Shown here in pieces: positions 46,876 to 58,475 of a DNA stretch of 64,000 nt (positions within the stretch are counted from its first letter, which is position 1; each line of letters opens with the position of its first letter). The position numbers and the translations under genes are program-made. The notes beneath the pieces were generated by a model. It did no database searches and was not told the DNA's origin. It worked only from the letters and a program-made list of their open reading frames with translations. The DNA lies in the NCBI RefSeq assembly GCF_965638725.1, contig NC_134974.1:1758143-1822142 (forward strand). Direction: 5' to 3'. The stretch is from Aptenodytes patagonicus. Taxonomy: Eukaryota > Chordata > Aves > Sphenisciformes > Spheniscidae.

Positions 46876-47298
46876 ATGGCATCGCAGCTGGAAGGGGCCA
46901 TGGAGACGCTCATCAACGTCTTCCACCACTACTCGGGCAAAGAGGGGGACAAGTACAAGCTGAGCAAGAAGGAGCTGAAGGAGCTGCTGCAGAGTGAGCT
47001 GGGCTGCTTCCTGGAGGTAGGGACCGGCCATGCTGGGGCACAGGAGCCAGGGGGGTCCCCCTTTCCCTCCATGCCCTGGGGCAGCAGCATCCCAGTGGGC
47101 TGCCGAGCCCCGGGGCTCATCCTGTCGCACCCACACCCACACCCCCCCCCACAGACCCAGAAGGACACGGGTGCCGTGGAGAAGATCATGCAGGACCTGG
47201 ATGAGAACGGCGACGGGGAGGTGGACTTCCAGGAGTACGTGGTCCTGGTGGCCGCCCTCACCGTGGCCTGCAACACCTTCTTCTGGGAGAACGCCTGA
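46876..47298 (+). CDS. S100A1: S100A1
   Basis: Ca2+ sensor of heart, skeletal muscle and other tissues, acting on the ryanodine receptor, SERCA and titin. Exons 46876..47016 and 47155..47298 give 94 aa, exactly the usual length. It reads [40 protein letters not shown], then TQKDTGAVEKIMQDLD, loop D63-E-N65-G-D67-G-E69...E74, and VVLVAALTVACNTFFWENA with the conserved Cys86 and aromatic C-terminus. Donor GAG|GTAGGG; acceptor CCCACAG|ACC. The poly(A) signal is AATAAA at 47430-47435. It is the only + strand S100, next to CHTOP as in mammals. Confidence 0.96.
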   Translation: MASQLEGAMETLINVFHHYSGKEGDKYKLSKKELKELLQSELGCFLEVGTGHAGAQEPGGSPFPSMPWGSSIPVGCRAPGLILSHPHPHPPPQTQKDTGAVEKIMQDLDENGDGEVDFQEYVVLVAALTVACNTFFWENA

Positions 47299-47788
47299 CC
47301 CAGGCCGGTCCCCACCCCGCAGCAGCCAGCCACGGCGTCCCCAAAATGCAGAGCCACCCCCCGCCACCCCCCCAGCTCGCCCTCTGCTCCCCAGCACACC
47401 TGGGGGATCCCACCGGGATCCAGCTCCACAATAAAGGCACCAACCCAGCCAGAGGCGTGTTGTCAGCTCCTTCGTCTCCAGGGTCGGGGTTTCTGCCCTG
47501 TCCCCCCTGCTAGTGCCCCCGGGGATACCAGGGAGCATTCCCTCTCCTGAGCCACGGGGTCACAGGGAAAAGCCACCCTGGGTCACCCCAAGTGCCTGGA
47601 GACGTCCCCGTCTCCACCCTGCTCTGGCTCCTCCATCGCACCCTGCACCCCACCCTGCCCCAGAGCCTCGCACCAACCCTGAATCACCCCAGGGCACAGC
47701 ACAGCTGGGGCGGGTGACCCCGGCCCGCACTGGGGTGTTGGGGTGCAGGACACGGGGGTGCAACATGGGGGCAATGAAGGTCCGGGGC

Positions 47789-47812
47789 GGGGGGGGGGGG
47801 GGGGGGGGGGGG
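47789..47812 (+). repeat. Uninterrupted 24-G tract
   Basis: Twenty-four consecutive G between S100A1 and the CHTOP CpG island. It can form G-quadruplexes and is a likely site of length variation or assembly error. Confidence 0.85.
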
Positions 47813-48149
47813 CGGCCGCAGGCTGGGACTCGTTGCCCGTCCCGCCAGAGGGGCGGGCACCGCGCTCCGTGGGGCTGGAGGAACCGGTTCTTATCTCCTC
47901 GCCCAGCGGGCCTCCAGCCAGCAGCCCCCACGCCGAGGCCCGGCCCGGCCCGGCCCCGCGCAGGGCCGCCAGCGCCATCGTCTGCCGGGGCTGGAGCCTG
48001 CCCCGGTGCTCCCCAACCACCCCGCACGGCTCTGGGCCCTCACCCGCCCGGTCGGGCCCCACACGGGGGCTGCCACGGCAGAAAGCGGGGACACATCGGG
48101 GACAGCCAGGCCACAGGCCTAGCCCGGCCGCGGGGGGAGCGGAGGCCCC

Positions 48150-48681
48150 GTGAGGCCTCCTCAAGTCTTCGACGCCCCCGCCCAGGCCAGGCCCCGCCGG
48201 GCGGCCCTCTGCGGGATCGATCCCCGCCGCAGGGCTCAGGCGCCCGCCCGCTCCTTGATCGCGGGGGGAACCGGGGACCGGCCCCGCTGGAGCCCGGCCA
48301 GGCCGCAGCGGGCCCGGCGCCGCCGCCTGCCTGAGGGAGGCCACCGCCCCCCCCCCCTCCCGCCCACGGCTCGGTCCCGCCCACCGCGCCTCGAAGCACC
48401 AATGGCCGACGGGGCGGCCCCTGCGTCAGGGCTGCCCCGCCCAATAGTAGGGGGCGTGGTGACGTGCGGGGCTCTGCGCCTGCGCCCTGCGCGTCGCCGC
48501 CGCCATTTTGGCCGGCGCGGGCGGTGGGAGGAGGGAGGGTGTTCTGTGGTTGCTGCCGCCATTTTGTCGCGGCCGTTTGAGTGCGGCGGGAGCGGGCGGA
48601 GGGCGCCGGAGCCAGCCCCACACCCCGCGGCCACCCGCCAGCCAGCCAGCCCCACCGGAGACCTGGCGACCGTCTGCTTCG
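48150..48681 (+). promoter_or_regulatory. CHTOP: CHTOP CpG-island promoter and non-coding exon 1
   Basis: Very GC- and CpG-rich and without a TATA box. It has CCAAT at 48399-48403 and 48441-48445 and two YY1-type GCCGCCATTTTG sites (about 48499-48510 and 48555-48566). Exon 1 ends at GCTTCG|GTGAGA (48681). This is a typical housekeeping promoter. Confidence 0.8.
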
Positions 48682-49987
48682 GTGAGAGCGGCTGGCCCTG
48701 GCCGGAGGGCTGCGAGAGGCCCGCTGAGGGAGGGAGGCTCCGTGAGGGAGGCCGCGGGGTCCCCTCAGGCGGCCGCGGGGGCTGATCTTTGCCCTTTGGG
48801 GGTGTGGGGGGGTGCACTGTTTGCCCCTGCCCAGGCTTTGTGCACGTAGGGTCGGGTTTTCTCCCCCCCATCTCGTAGGGCAGCTGTCGGACTGGGCTGG
48901 ATCGATGGCCCAGGCTAGGCCTCGCCTTCCTCCCCGTCCTCGGCTGGCGGTGCCAGGGCAGCCCCCGCGCTGCGTAGCGGGCTTATGGGAGCGGGGCTTC
49001 CTCTGCGAGCTGCGCTGCGGTTGTTGTTCAGGAAAAACGCTTCTTAAAAACATTATTAATGAAAAAAACCGGGGTGCGGCTGCCTGTTGGCTCAATTTCT
49101 AGCTGATGGACTGTAAAACATTGTAAAGAAAGCATTTTGTTCGAGGTATGTTGAGGGTGGGTACTTCTCGGCGGTCGTCTAAGCATTCATTTTTATGCTA
49201 ATTAAAAAAATAGAAAGCGATCTGCATAGTTAGTGGGTTTAAGCTTAGCACATTTCAGTAGTATTCATCACTGCCAAAGCACTCGGGCTTGAGCTGTGCT
49301 CCAAAGATGAGTAACAGCTGAGTTTAAATCCCTTTGCTGCTTTCATGAGGCATGTGGCAGGCTCTCATGTTAGAGGACCGCATTAGGACTGCGGATGAGC
49401 TGCCTACCAGAGTATTAGATGTTAAAAAGCCGAAGTGACTGCCCCCTTACAGTTTATCCCTGTCCAAGTGGCGGCAATCATAATGGGAGGATGGAACCTT
49501 AATCTTTTTAAAGCAAATGGGACTTCTGTAGAGTAATGCTGGAATTTTATTGACAAGTACATGGTATGTGTCTGTTTAAAACAAATTGGGGTTTCCATCT
49601 CACCGATACTAAAAGCTTGGGAAGTGTGGCAGTCTCACTAGATGCTGTACTAAACGAGACATTTGGGTGCCATCTTGACTGCTGATGGACTGTATTTTTG
49701 CAGCGTTTCTCCTGCCAGGGGTAAAATTTTCACTTTCTAAAAAGACGACTTCTTAGTAAGGGTGAGTTAGCATAATTTGCTGATTTATGAAACCTGCTGT
49801 ATCATGGCAGTGGCCTAGAAAACTTATTTAAAATGCATTAATAGAATACCCGTTGCCTGCCCCATTCTTGATTCCCTCCACCAAAGGAGCCGGAATGCAG
49901 GTTTTTTTAATGTTTAGTCAAGCGCAAGATCTCCGTGCTGTTTGTTAAATCTAGTTCTCGTGTTTTGCAGATTCTCTTGATCTGAAG

Positions 49988-52900
49988 ATGGCTGCACAGT
50001 CAGCACCGAAGGTTGTGCTAAAGAGCACCACCAAGATGTCTCTGAACGAGCGGTGAGGAAGCCAACAGCAGCTTCAGCTCATAAGAAATTTTTTTACTTA
50101 ATTATCACTGTCCGGTGTCCAAAAACCAACGTGGTTTCTGCCCTCTTTTAACCTCACTAAAACAAGCAGATGGCTATGCACCTCTGTCTTAAACTGCAAC
50201 AAATGTGGTACGCAAGGTTAAAAGGGCAAGTGTTTTGGAGAAATTTATCCATAGCAGTTAATATTAAACTATTCAACACATAAATATGGTGGGATGTGTT
50301 ATAACGAAAGAGAGAAACCTCACACCCTCCCTTTTTCTTCCACATGTTTTTACATTTATATAGTTGACGCTGCAGCGTGGTAGCATGTTACCTAAGCTGC
50401 AGCAGGCTTGCTGCTTTGTCCGAGGCAGACACACGTGCATGTGGTCTGGCCTGTAAGAGGCATGCAGCAGGCCATTAAACAAGCCCGAAGGCCCTTTAAC
50501 AATGTTTTGGGCCTTGTAAGAGGCAAATGCTTTGCTTCATCTCCATCTCTCTCTTTCCTTGATTTCTTTATTTCTTCTGTTTTTCCATGCCATTGAGCTT
50601 TTGCGGTTCTACAGTGACAACTAACAGCGGTGCTCCAGTTATGTTTCACTTCCTTACTAATCGCTCTTGGATTAACTATGTTAGTATCATTGAACCAGGG
50701 ATCAAGGGAGCCATTTGTGTGCAGTTCCTGCTCTAGCGAGTGCTGCGGTGAGCTGTGGCCTGAACCGGTGCTCGGAGCTTACCCCAGGGAAGAGGAGTGG
50801 TGAGGTGCAGTGCAGGGAAGGTTTGCTGGCCTGTTTCATTTTGGTCAGTCCATATTCCTCATCTGTAAGTGTTTTCTTTTGCAGTTTTGTGTAGCTCCCG
50901 GGACACAGCAGAAAGCTGATGGGTTGCTGCTAAGGAGGCTTGCCATCTTGCTGTATGTTCTGCTCCTGTATAGCTCTTAAAGACAGAAGGTTCTTTGTGC
51001 ACCAAAGAAATTGCCCAGTGAACTGTTTTTATAAGTGAGCGCACTTGGGTGGTGGCATTTCTTACGGCACCAGTTCTGTGGTGCGCCAGAGGCACACTGG
51101 TCTCTTCTCAGGGCGATGCCTTTTGTAAAGCTGCCTTCTGGCATTGAGCTTTTAAACAGTTTTCTCAGATCTTTGAGGGTTAATTTGGCTTTTGCAGTCA
51201 TATTTCAGTTTGCTTTTCTGTTTCTGTGATGTCTTCTCCCATCTGTCATGATCATCTCTGCTTATTGCTTGTTTTCATTCCTTCTGCCATTTCTAAAATC
51301 AGTAACCTAAAGCTTTATCACTTCTGAATTAATATACAACATCATTTCCGAGTTTCCAGTTCCTGCACACTTGTGGAAAACAAGGAATACATAATCACAT
51401 ATGATGTGACCTAAGTACCACTCTTTACGTAAGGTTCATGGGATCTGGAGATCCAATCTTGAGAACCATGAAATGCCAATAAATGTATGTAATAAAGCTT
51501 TATTTAAACACCCATTTTATTCGACCTTGAAGCTTTACTAACATGCTGAAGAACAAACAGCCGATGCCAGTGAATATTCGGGCTACCATGCAGCAGCAGC
51601 AGCAGCTAGCCAGTGCCAGAAACAGAAGACTGGCCCAGCAGATGGAGAACAGACCTTCTGTCCAGGCTGCTTTGAAGCTTAAACAGGTGAGAGAAAGTGG
51701 CGTATTCCGGGGCAGCCCGTTGATGCCTGTCACCAGCAGATGGCTTATCGGGATATGGTGGATTTTGAAAAATGCTCCTGAGAGTTAAAAATGAGAGACC
51801 TAGAAGGGACTTGCAGAAAATCCCACTTTTTACTTCAGATAAGTAATCCTTTGTAACTTCCTGGTTAATGTTACTGAGTTGGGGGGGAGGGGAGGGGGGG
51901 GGGTGTGCTGGCTGTTCATATCTCCTCTCTATTTTTTCAGAGAAATGTTCTCATTCTGGGTTTCTGGATCTGCCGAGTGCTTCATCTCGCAATCTAGCTG
52001 CAGTTACAATTGCTGCAGATTGTTACCAGTACTTACTATCCAGTTGAGACTGGTTGCTCCCATCCCCAACTCTACCCTCTCTTGGTCCTCTCCCTTGATA
52101 GCATCTGGCTGCGAGGAACAGATGAACAAACTGATTTTTTGATTGCTTGCGAATGCTAGAACGTGGGCCTGGATTTAAGGCGTAGTGTTGCGTTCTCCTC
52201 ATATAAAGAGTCTCTTTATCATTTCACATGTCAGTGATGAGTACTACAGATGACGGTGTGTTCCTCAAATTGCCTTCTGTTGGTAGAGCAGAAAACCTAA
52301 GCAAACATGCTAGATTTTGATTTCTCCGCTGCAGTCAATGTGCTTCTCCATAACTCTGGACTTACGGAAGGGGCAGGGGGCAAAATCTAGCTACGACAGA
52401 AACCTCAATAACATACAGAAGTGAGCTGTTTGTCTAGGGCCTGCTCACTGTCAGACTGTAGGGGCTTTTGCAAGTTTTAAAGCTTATGTTTAAATGGGAA
52501 GGCTGGTAAGATTAGCTTAAAATGTATGTGTAAGGCACAAATTGAAACCTGTGGGGTAGTGCTACACAGCTGTGCAGCGAGTTCAAATGACGGCAGTGCA
52601 TGACTTGGCTACAGCAGTAGTTAAACATAATTCTGTGCGTTATCTCACACTTGAGGAGAAAGCCCTGGCAATTTCTTAGCTGAGCTGCCTCACCAAATAG
52701 CTGGAATACTTAAACCTGCCACACATGCTAACATTCGGGGCTCACTCTCTGATAAAGAGGAATGCAGCTGCTTTTTAAGATCTCTTGAGACTTCTGTTGT
52801 AAAAACAGACTGTGGTGCCAGTTAGCCTCGCAGAGCTTGTAAACAAAAGCTCTGGAAGTGGTAGTCTAAATTGTTTTCTGCTTAAAATAAAAAAAGCTTG

Positions 52901-55900
52901 AAGAGTTAAGAATTTCACAAGTGGTAAGTGAAACTGGATTGAAAACAAGAAGTTTCTGCTTGCTGAATTGAGGTGCCACAGAGGAACAGGGAAGAACTGG
53001 TCTTTTGGCTTCGCTCTTAAACCCATTTGATTTTTATGTTGGGCATAGGTGTACTTTCGTGGTCTTCTGGAATCAAATGCTGCAAGGGAGGGCCCACGGA
53101 AGGGCGTTGTAGGGAAATTGGGAAACCTGGTTTATGTTGGGTTGCTCTTCAAAGATTGCAAGTTGCTCTGGAAGTTGATGTGGTGACTGGATTTTCACAA
53201 GTACTATACTTGGTATCACCAGGAGCTTTTCTGATCCTTCTGGATGTGCTGGGGAGCATTGATCCCAGTGATGGCTCACCTGTGCTTCAGAAAGGACTTC
53301 CCTAAACTCCTGCGGAGCACTGCTTGTGCTAGATTCACGGGTTTGTGTTTTGCATCCTCTGCATCTGAGTGCACAAGTGTTTACGTAAACCTGCTGTGCT
53401 TTTTTTAATGTAAAAAACATCTGTACTGACTGTGGTTCTAGCCGTGCATTTACTTAGTAGCTGGAGCAGACCAAGGTGCTACCCGAGGTAGAGCAGAAGG
53501 GCGAGCACTCTTAGGCTGTCTCAGTGCAAAGTCCAGCAGCTTATCTTAAACTCTCATGGTAAGTGACATAAACGAATAATTGGGTGTGGAACATACACAT
53601 GCTTTCTCATTCCTTTCTGCCAGCGTGGCTGGGCAAAAGAGAGAGCCTAATATTTTAGGCTGCTATGGCTGTTGGAAAAATGATTGACTATCTAAACTCT
53701 GAGGCAGTAAAACTTGAAATCTTACTACAGCTACAGAAGAGACTGATTTTAGAGGAACGAATTCAGCTGTCCGCAAACTTGGGTCAAGTAGACAAGCAAT
53801 AACTTTAAGCAACTCTTGGAACCTGTAGTAAAATGCAGCCTTTATGGCTGCTCCCATCACCTTACCTTCTTAGGGCCAAGAGCTCTTGTTCCTGAGACAA
53901 GTGTGAAGGTTCCCACTGTTGCTTCTTAGCTCCTTGTAGGGTTCAGCAGTGCCTACAGAAGCTCTAGCCTGCTCTGTGGGGACCGAATTGGTACCAGTGC
54001 GTGTTAACAACACTGGGATGTAAATTGGCTGTTCAGCTGTTGCTTCATGAGCAGTTGAGTCGTCTCTGCAGCAGTTCTGGCATAGGCATTTGAGGACAGG
54101 AGCTGCTACGGCTGGCCCGAGGGAAGCCAGCTCTGTCTGTGAAATGGAGTCTGGTGGCTGGACATATGACATGGGGGGGGGGGGGTGGGGGGGGAGGGAA
54201 CCACTTCAAAAGCCAGATACACAAAGATGACTATTTTGCTGTTGTTCTGGTGAGGGTAAATTTTATTCAGTATCATTTTCTTTTCGTAGTATAGATGGAA
54301 AAGTTGGTGCTTTTCCTAGCTGTTGCCTTAGTCTGTGTGGAAGCCTAGCCAGGATGGGGCAGTAGGAATGATATCCGTGGCATGTGGCTCCACAGATGTC
54401 GCTTGCTCTGCGGAGGTAGGTTAGGCTTGTGCCACAGCAGGAGTAGTTGCTTTCTATCTCGGGGATTTGCTTGGACTGCCACCTTCCAGCAGGAAGGATT
54501 AGTGGGCTGCCTTGTGGATTAAGTGTCTGCTTTGATTTGGACCGAGCAGCACTGCTAAAAATGGAGAAAAATATTTCCTTCCAAATCTGCAAACTTTCTT
54601 GTCTCTGTACAAACACTTGCTTCCAGGAAAGGGCTCTGTTCTCTGTCTGACCTTCACAAATTATCCCTCCCAAAGCAGATTTGATTGTCTTCCTTTGAAG
54701 CTTGATTATATACTGCAGAGAGCTGGTGACCCTCTTTTTTTTTCTTTAAAAAAAAAAAAAAACACCACACTACTTTTATTGATAGGCGATTGCTATGCTG
54801 TTTGTGTTGCAAGTCTGAGATTGCTGCATGACTTTCTTGTTTCCTAAAAATCTTCTATTCCAGAAGAGCTTAAAGCAACGCCTCGGTAAAAGTAACATTC
54901 AGGCACGATTAGGCCGGCCGGCGGGACCCCTTGCTCGCGGAGCCATGGGAGGAAGAGGATTGTCTATGGGGCAGAGAGGCTTGCCACGAGGAGCCATGCG
55001 CGGTGGCCGGGGAGCAAGAGCTCTGCTGAGAGGAGGAGTCCCACTCAGAGGTCAGTACTGTGGCTGAACTGGAGTTGCTTACGTGTCAGCACCGCTGTCT
55101 TTTTGACAGCGTGACTCCGATTCTGTCGCTCGGCCTGAAAACTAATTTCTTTCTGATTTGAATTCCCTTTCTCTACTGAAGGTCAGAGCCTGCTTCGTGG
55201 AGGACGAGGTATATCCCCCAGGATGGGCCTGAGAAGAGGTGGCATTAGAGGTCGCGGTGGCCCTGGAAGAGGTGGTCTAGGCAGGGGTGCCATGGGCCGT
55301 GGAGGACTTGGTGGCAGAGGTTAGTGTGCACAAACTTCAAGAGCGACACGCTGCTGCTGCATAAGTAGAAGTAAGCTTTAATTCTCTTTCCTGTTTAAGG
55401 CTAGCATGCGTAAGTACATGCAGCCCCCAAACCCCTCTCTTCTTGAATTGGTGTACGGCATAGTGCTAAATTAAGGCTCCCTTTCCTGAAATGTCTTGCC
55501 AGGCCTTAACGCCTCGCCAAGATCCTTGACTGTGTCAGTGTAGAGAGGGTTCTGGGGGCTCTCGGCAAAGCTGTCCGCTCCTGCAGGTTATCACTGGCTG
55601 CGTGGTGCTTTGAATAGTAGTCGAGGCAGTGAGTAATCTTCCAGCGTATCAAGGAAGACTGCACTTAAGGAGGAGATGATCTAGAGCCTGTGTAAAACCA
55701 AGAGACTCTTAAAATAATTAGCAAGGGGAAAAATTTAACAGAAGAGAAAGCCTAAACCCCTGCAAAATCTAAATTCAACGTCTGAAACTGAGTCAAGTCT
55801 TGGGTAAATGAACTCTCTTGTTTTCAACAACAAATCAGAGAAGCAGTAAAGCAGGAGCGCAAGAGGAAGTAGAGGAGACAGCTGTTGATGGTAGGGATGT

Positions 55901-56776
55901 TAATGTTTCAGGCAGATGTTTGCTTAGAACATCAGCCAAACGTGCTCTCATGTTACTTTGGGATTGGCCCAGTGTTTGCAGGAGTTAGAGCAGACAGTTA
56001 CGGGGAAGCTGCATATCTCTTGACAGCCTTGGCTTGTAGCTTTAGCTTTATTTCTGAGCTTGACAAACAAATACTGATCGATGTGGGCTCTCGGGTATCC
56101 TACTTCTGAAGTAGTCTGAAAACCTCTCAGTTTGAAGTACTTGTCTGTAAGCAAAAATTTGCTTGTGATGGTTAATGGCATTGCCGCTTTGCCAGAAAGC
56201 TTCAGCCTGTGCCAGAGGTGTGCGGGATCTCGGGGCACGCTCCATGGGAGAGAAGTATGCAACGCATAGGTGGGGTTGGAGCACAAGCAGGGGAGATGGG
56301 AGCCTGAGCTAAGAGCATAGGATCGGATGTCTGGGCTTCTGGACTGAAACAGAAGCAGCCTGGGGAGCTAATCCGGCACGGCAGAACCCGACCTGCTGCG
56401 GGAGCTGGAGGTCGGCTGAGGGGTAGCTGCTGCAGGGCTTCCTCGTGGAGGTGCTGAAGCAGCTCTGCCGAGTGCGCTGTGTCGTCCGGGCTCTTCCCGG
56501 GGAGCGGCAGCCGTGGCAAACCCCGAAGCTCGGCCTGGTGGAGTGTGTAACCGTCCTCTTGTCTCACTGCAAGGTCGCGGCATGGCGGGCCGGGGACGAG
56601 GGGGCTTTGGAGGTCGCGGCAGAGGACGAGGACGAGGAAGAGGATCGGCACGTCCTGCATTGACCAAGGAGCAGCTGGACAACCAGTTAGATGCTTACAT
56701 GTCTAAAACGAAAGGACACCTCGATGCTGAGCTGGATGCTTACATGGCTCAGACAGACCCAGAAACAAACGACTGA
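49988..56776 (+). CDS. CHTOP: CHTOP, chromatin target of PRMT1
   Basis: Nuclear RNA-binding adaptor in the TREX mRNA-export complex. Its Arg/Gly-rich region is methylated by PRMT1 and it also takes part in the 5FMC chromatin complex. Coding exons: 49988..50052, 51533..51686, 54867..55050 (or from 54864), 55182..55319, 56574..56776. The protein is 247-248 aa, as in human. It starts [20 protein letters not shown], then [15 protein letters not shown] with a QQQQQ stretch, [30 protein letters not shown], a long GAR region ([19 protein letters not shown]) and the conserved [20 protein letters not shown] end. Exon 4 has a tandem acceptor CAGAAG that adds or omits one Lys. Non-coding exon 1 ends at 48681. 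The 3'UTR probably ends after the variant signal GATAAA at 57461. The long introns (up to 3.2 kb) show nothing I can name beyond poly-G and poly-A runs. Confidence 0.96.
54173..54194 (+). repeat. Poly-G tract in CHTOP intron 3
   Basis: Thirteen G, one T, then eight G. It could form a G-quadruplex on the sense strand of the pre-mRNA. Confidence 0.8.
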
Positions 56777-58199
56777 AGGTCGTTCCGAGAGACTGTTGTT
56801 GAAGTTAGTGTGTTATGTCAATGCCCGTAAGCTAAAAATGGAAACCCTGATTCATGCTGGAAGGACCCGCAGGAATAGGGAGCGGCCCTGTTCTACCGAG
56901 AGATCAGACTTTAGTGTGTTCCTTTAAAGTTTTGATACTATCTGTTGTATGAAACCTTTTTTGGGATTGGTTTTTTTATCTTCTTTTTTTTTCTTTCCCC
57001 GAGTACTCCAAACACGAATGTGACAGATCTGCTGCAGTTAATCTGCTGACATCGGCGCTGGTGACTCGCCGTGCCCGTGCAGCGCAGCATGGCGTGCACG
57101 CCGCCCGCGCTGCCGTAGGTGAAGCGCTCGTCGGCGCTGGGATCGCGTGCTTTTGTGCCTCTTGAGCTCCGCGGTTGCGTTTTGGGATCGGCCCTGTCCC
57201 CAAGCGTGACCGAAGGGCCGAGTTCACACCCGCGGTTCCATTTAACCCCTCTGAAGCAAAAAGAAAAACCACCTCCCAGCAGGGTGAACAGTCAGGCCAG
57301 GTTTAGGTGTAGCGCTCCTTCTAGACGCGCCAATCTTCTTGTTTCGCCCCAAAACTTCCTCTTCTGTCAGTAGCCAGCGTTCTGTTAATGCCTAGTGCAG
57401 AGCACTCCCCAGGTTGAAAACTTCCTTGGGTTTGGGGTTGGGTTTTTTTGTTTGTTTTTCGATAAAGTTTGAATTTCTTTTGCGTCGTCTTTGAACAGGT
57501 GACACCAGGGGTTTCTGTATCTGCAAGAAAACAAGTGTTTTTGTTTAAAGGAATTGGAAGCAGGAACATAAAATTACAGCCGTGAGGGCAAAGTGCGGTA
57601 GAACTGTCTCTTAAAACAGGGGGTCCAAAATTCATCTGTAACCTTTCGGTGTAACCAAAACTGCCTGCACTTACCCTGATGGGTTTGGGAAGGGGTCTGT
57701 TCCTCCCCCTCTCCTCAAGTTTTAAGTTCAGCCATTCTGTGAACCGTTCCAGTTTCAATGGAATCTTGTATTTCTGTTTTGTTGTAACAAAGGAGAAATA
57801 ATTATAAAAGCAATGTGGACTCTGGGTGGTTTTGTTTGTTTTTCTTCCTGGCAATGGGCTTTTTCTGCTCCTGCTCTGCCGTGCTCTGGGGGTAAATTTG
57901 CTTTGCAAGGGGTGGAAGGAAGCCGAGGGAAGGCTGTGTCCTCTGTCGCCAGAGGAGTCGGACCTCGCCGCGGACCCTCTGGCCGCCTCGGGGCGGGAAA
58001 CCTCCCGGGTGGGGAGCGGTCACGGTCAGCTCGCTGCCTCCGCGATCCAGGCCTGGGGCTGAGGATGCTGAGGCTGCCCCTGGCTTTTCCATCCCCGGCC
58101 CTCCCAGCGGGAAGCCACCCCTTTCCCCGGGCTGCCCCGTTGCAACGGGAAGGGGACCCTCGGGAGCCGGGGACGGGGCCCGGCTGGGGCGGGCGGGCG
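56777..58199 (+). other. CHTOP 3'UTR and spacer to the SMAD4-like promoter
   Basis: The UTR runs to about 57480 (GATAAA at 57461-57466). From there to 58200 I see no gene; CpG content rises from about 57900. Confidence 0.5.
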
Positions 58200-58475
58200 C
58201 GGGGGGGGGGGGGGACTGTGAGGGATCCGGCTGGGCGCGGGCAGCCGCCCCGCCCGCCGTGGAAGCGCGGCCGCTATTGGTCGGCGAGGCGAGGGCAGCC
58301 TGTCACGACGCCTGCTATTGGCTGCGACGCGCCAGCGCCTCACGCGCCCCGGCTTCTCCTTTTGTTATTGTAGCAAACAAGTTGCAAAGCGGCGGCAGGA
58401 GCGGGCAGGGCCGCGGGCAGCCCGAGGAGATGCGGCGGGAGGCGGGCCCCGACTGAGGAGAACCGGGCGGCGGAG
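58200..58475 (+). promoter_or_regulatory. CpG-island promoter and non-coding exon 1 of the SMAD4-like gene
   Basis: CpG-rich, beginning with a 14-G run (58201-58214). It has two inverted CCAAT boxes (ATTGG at 58276-58280 and 58317-58321) and no TATA. A presumed non-coding exon 1 ends GGCGGAG|GTGAGT at 58475. The 2.7-kb intron to the first coding exon contains no other recognised gene. Confidence 0.65.

Noticed and set aside
45389-46882. A 497-codon - strand open frame between S100A13 and S100A1
   Set aside because: Stops are rare in such GC-rich DNA. It overlaps the S100A1 promoter and exon 2 start, crosses minisatellite-like sequence and resembles no protein I know.
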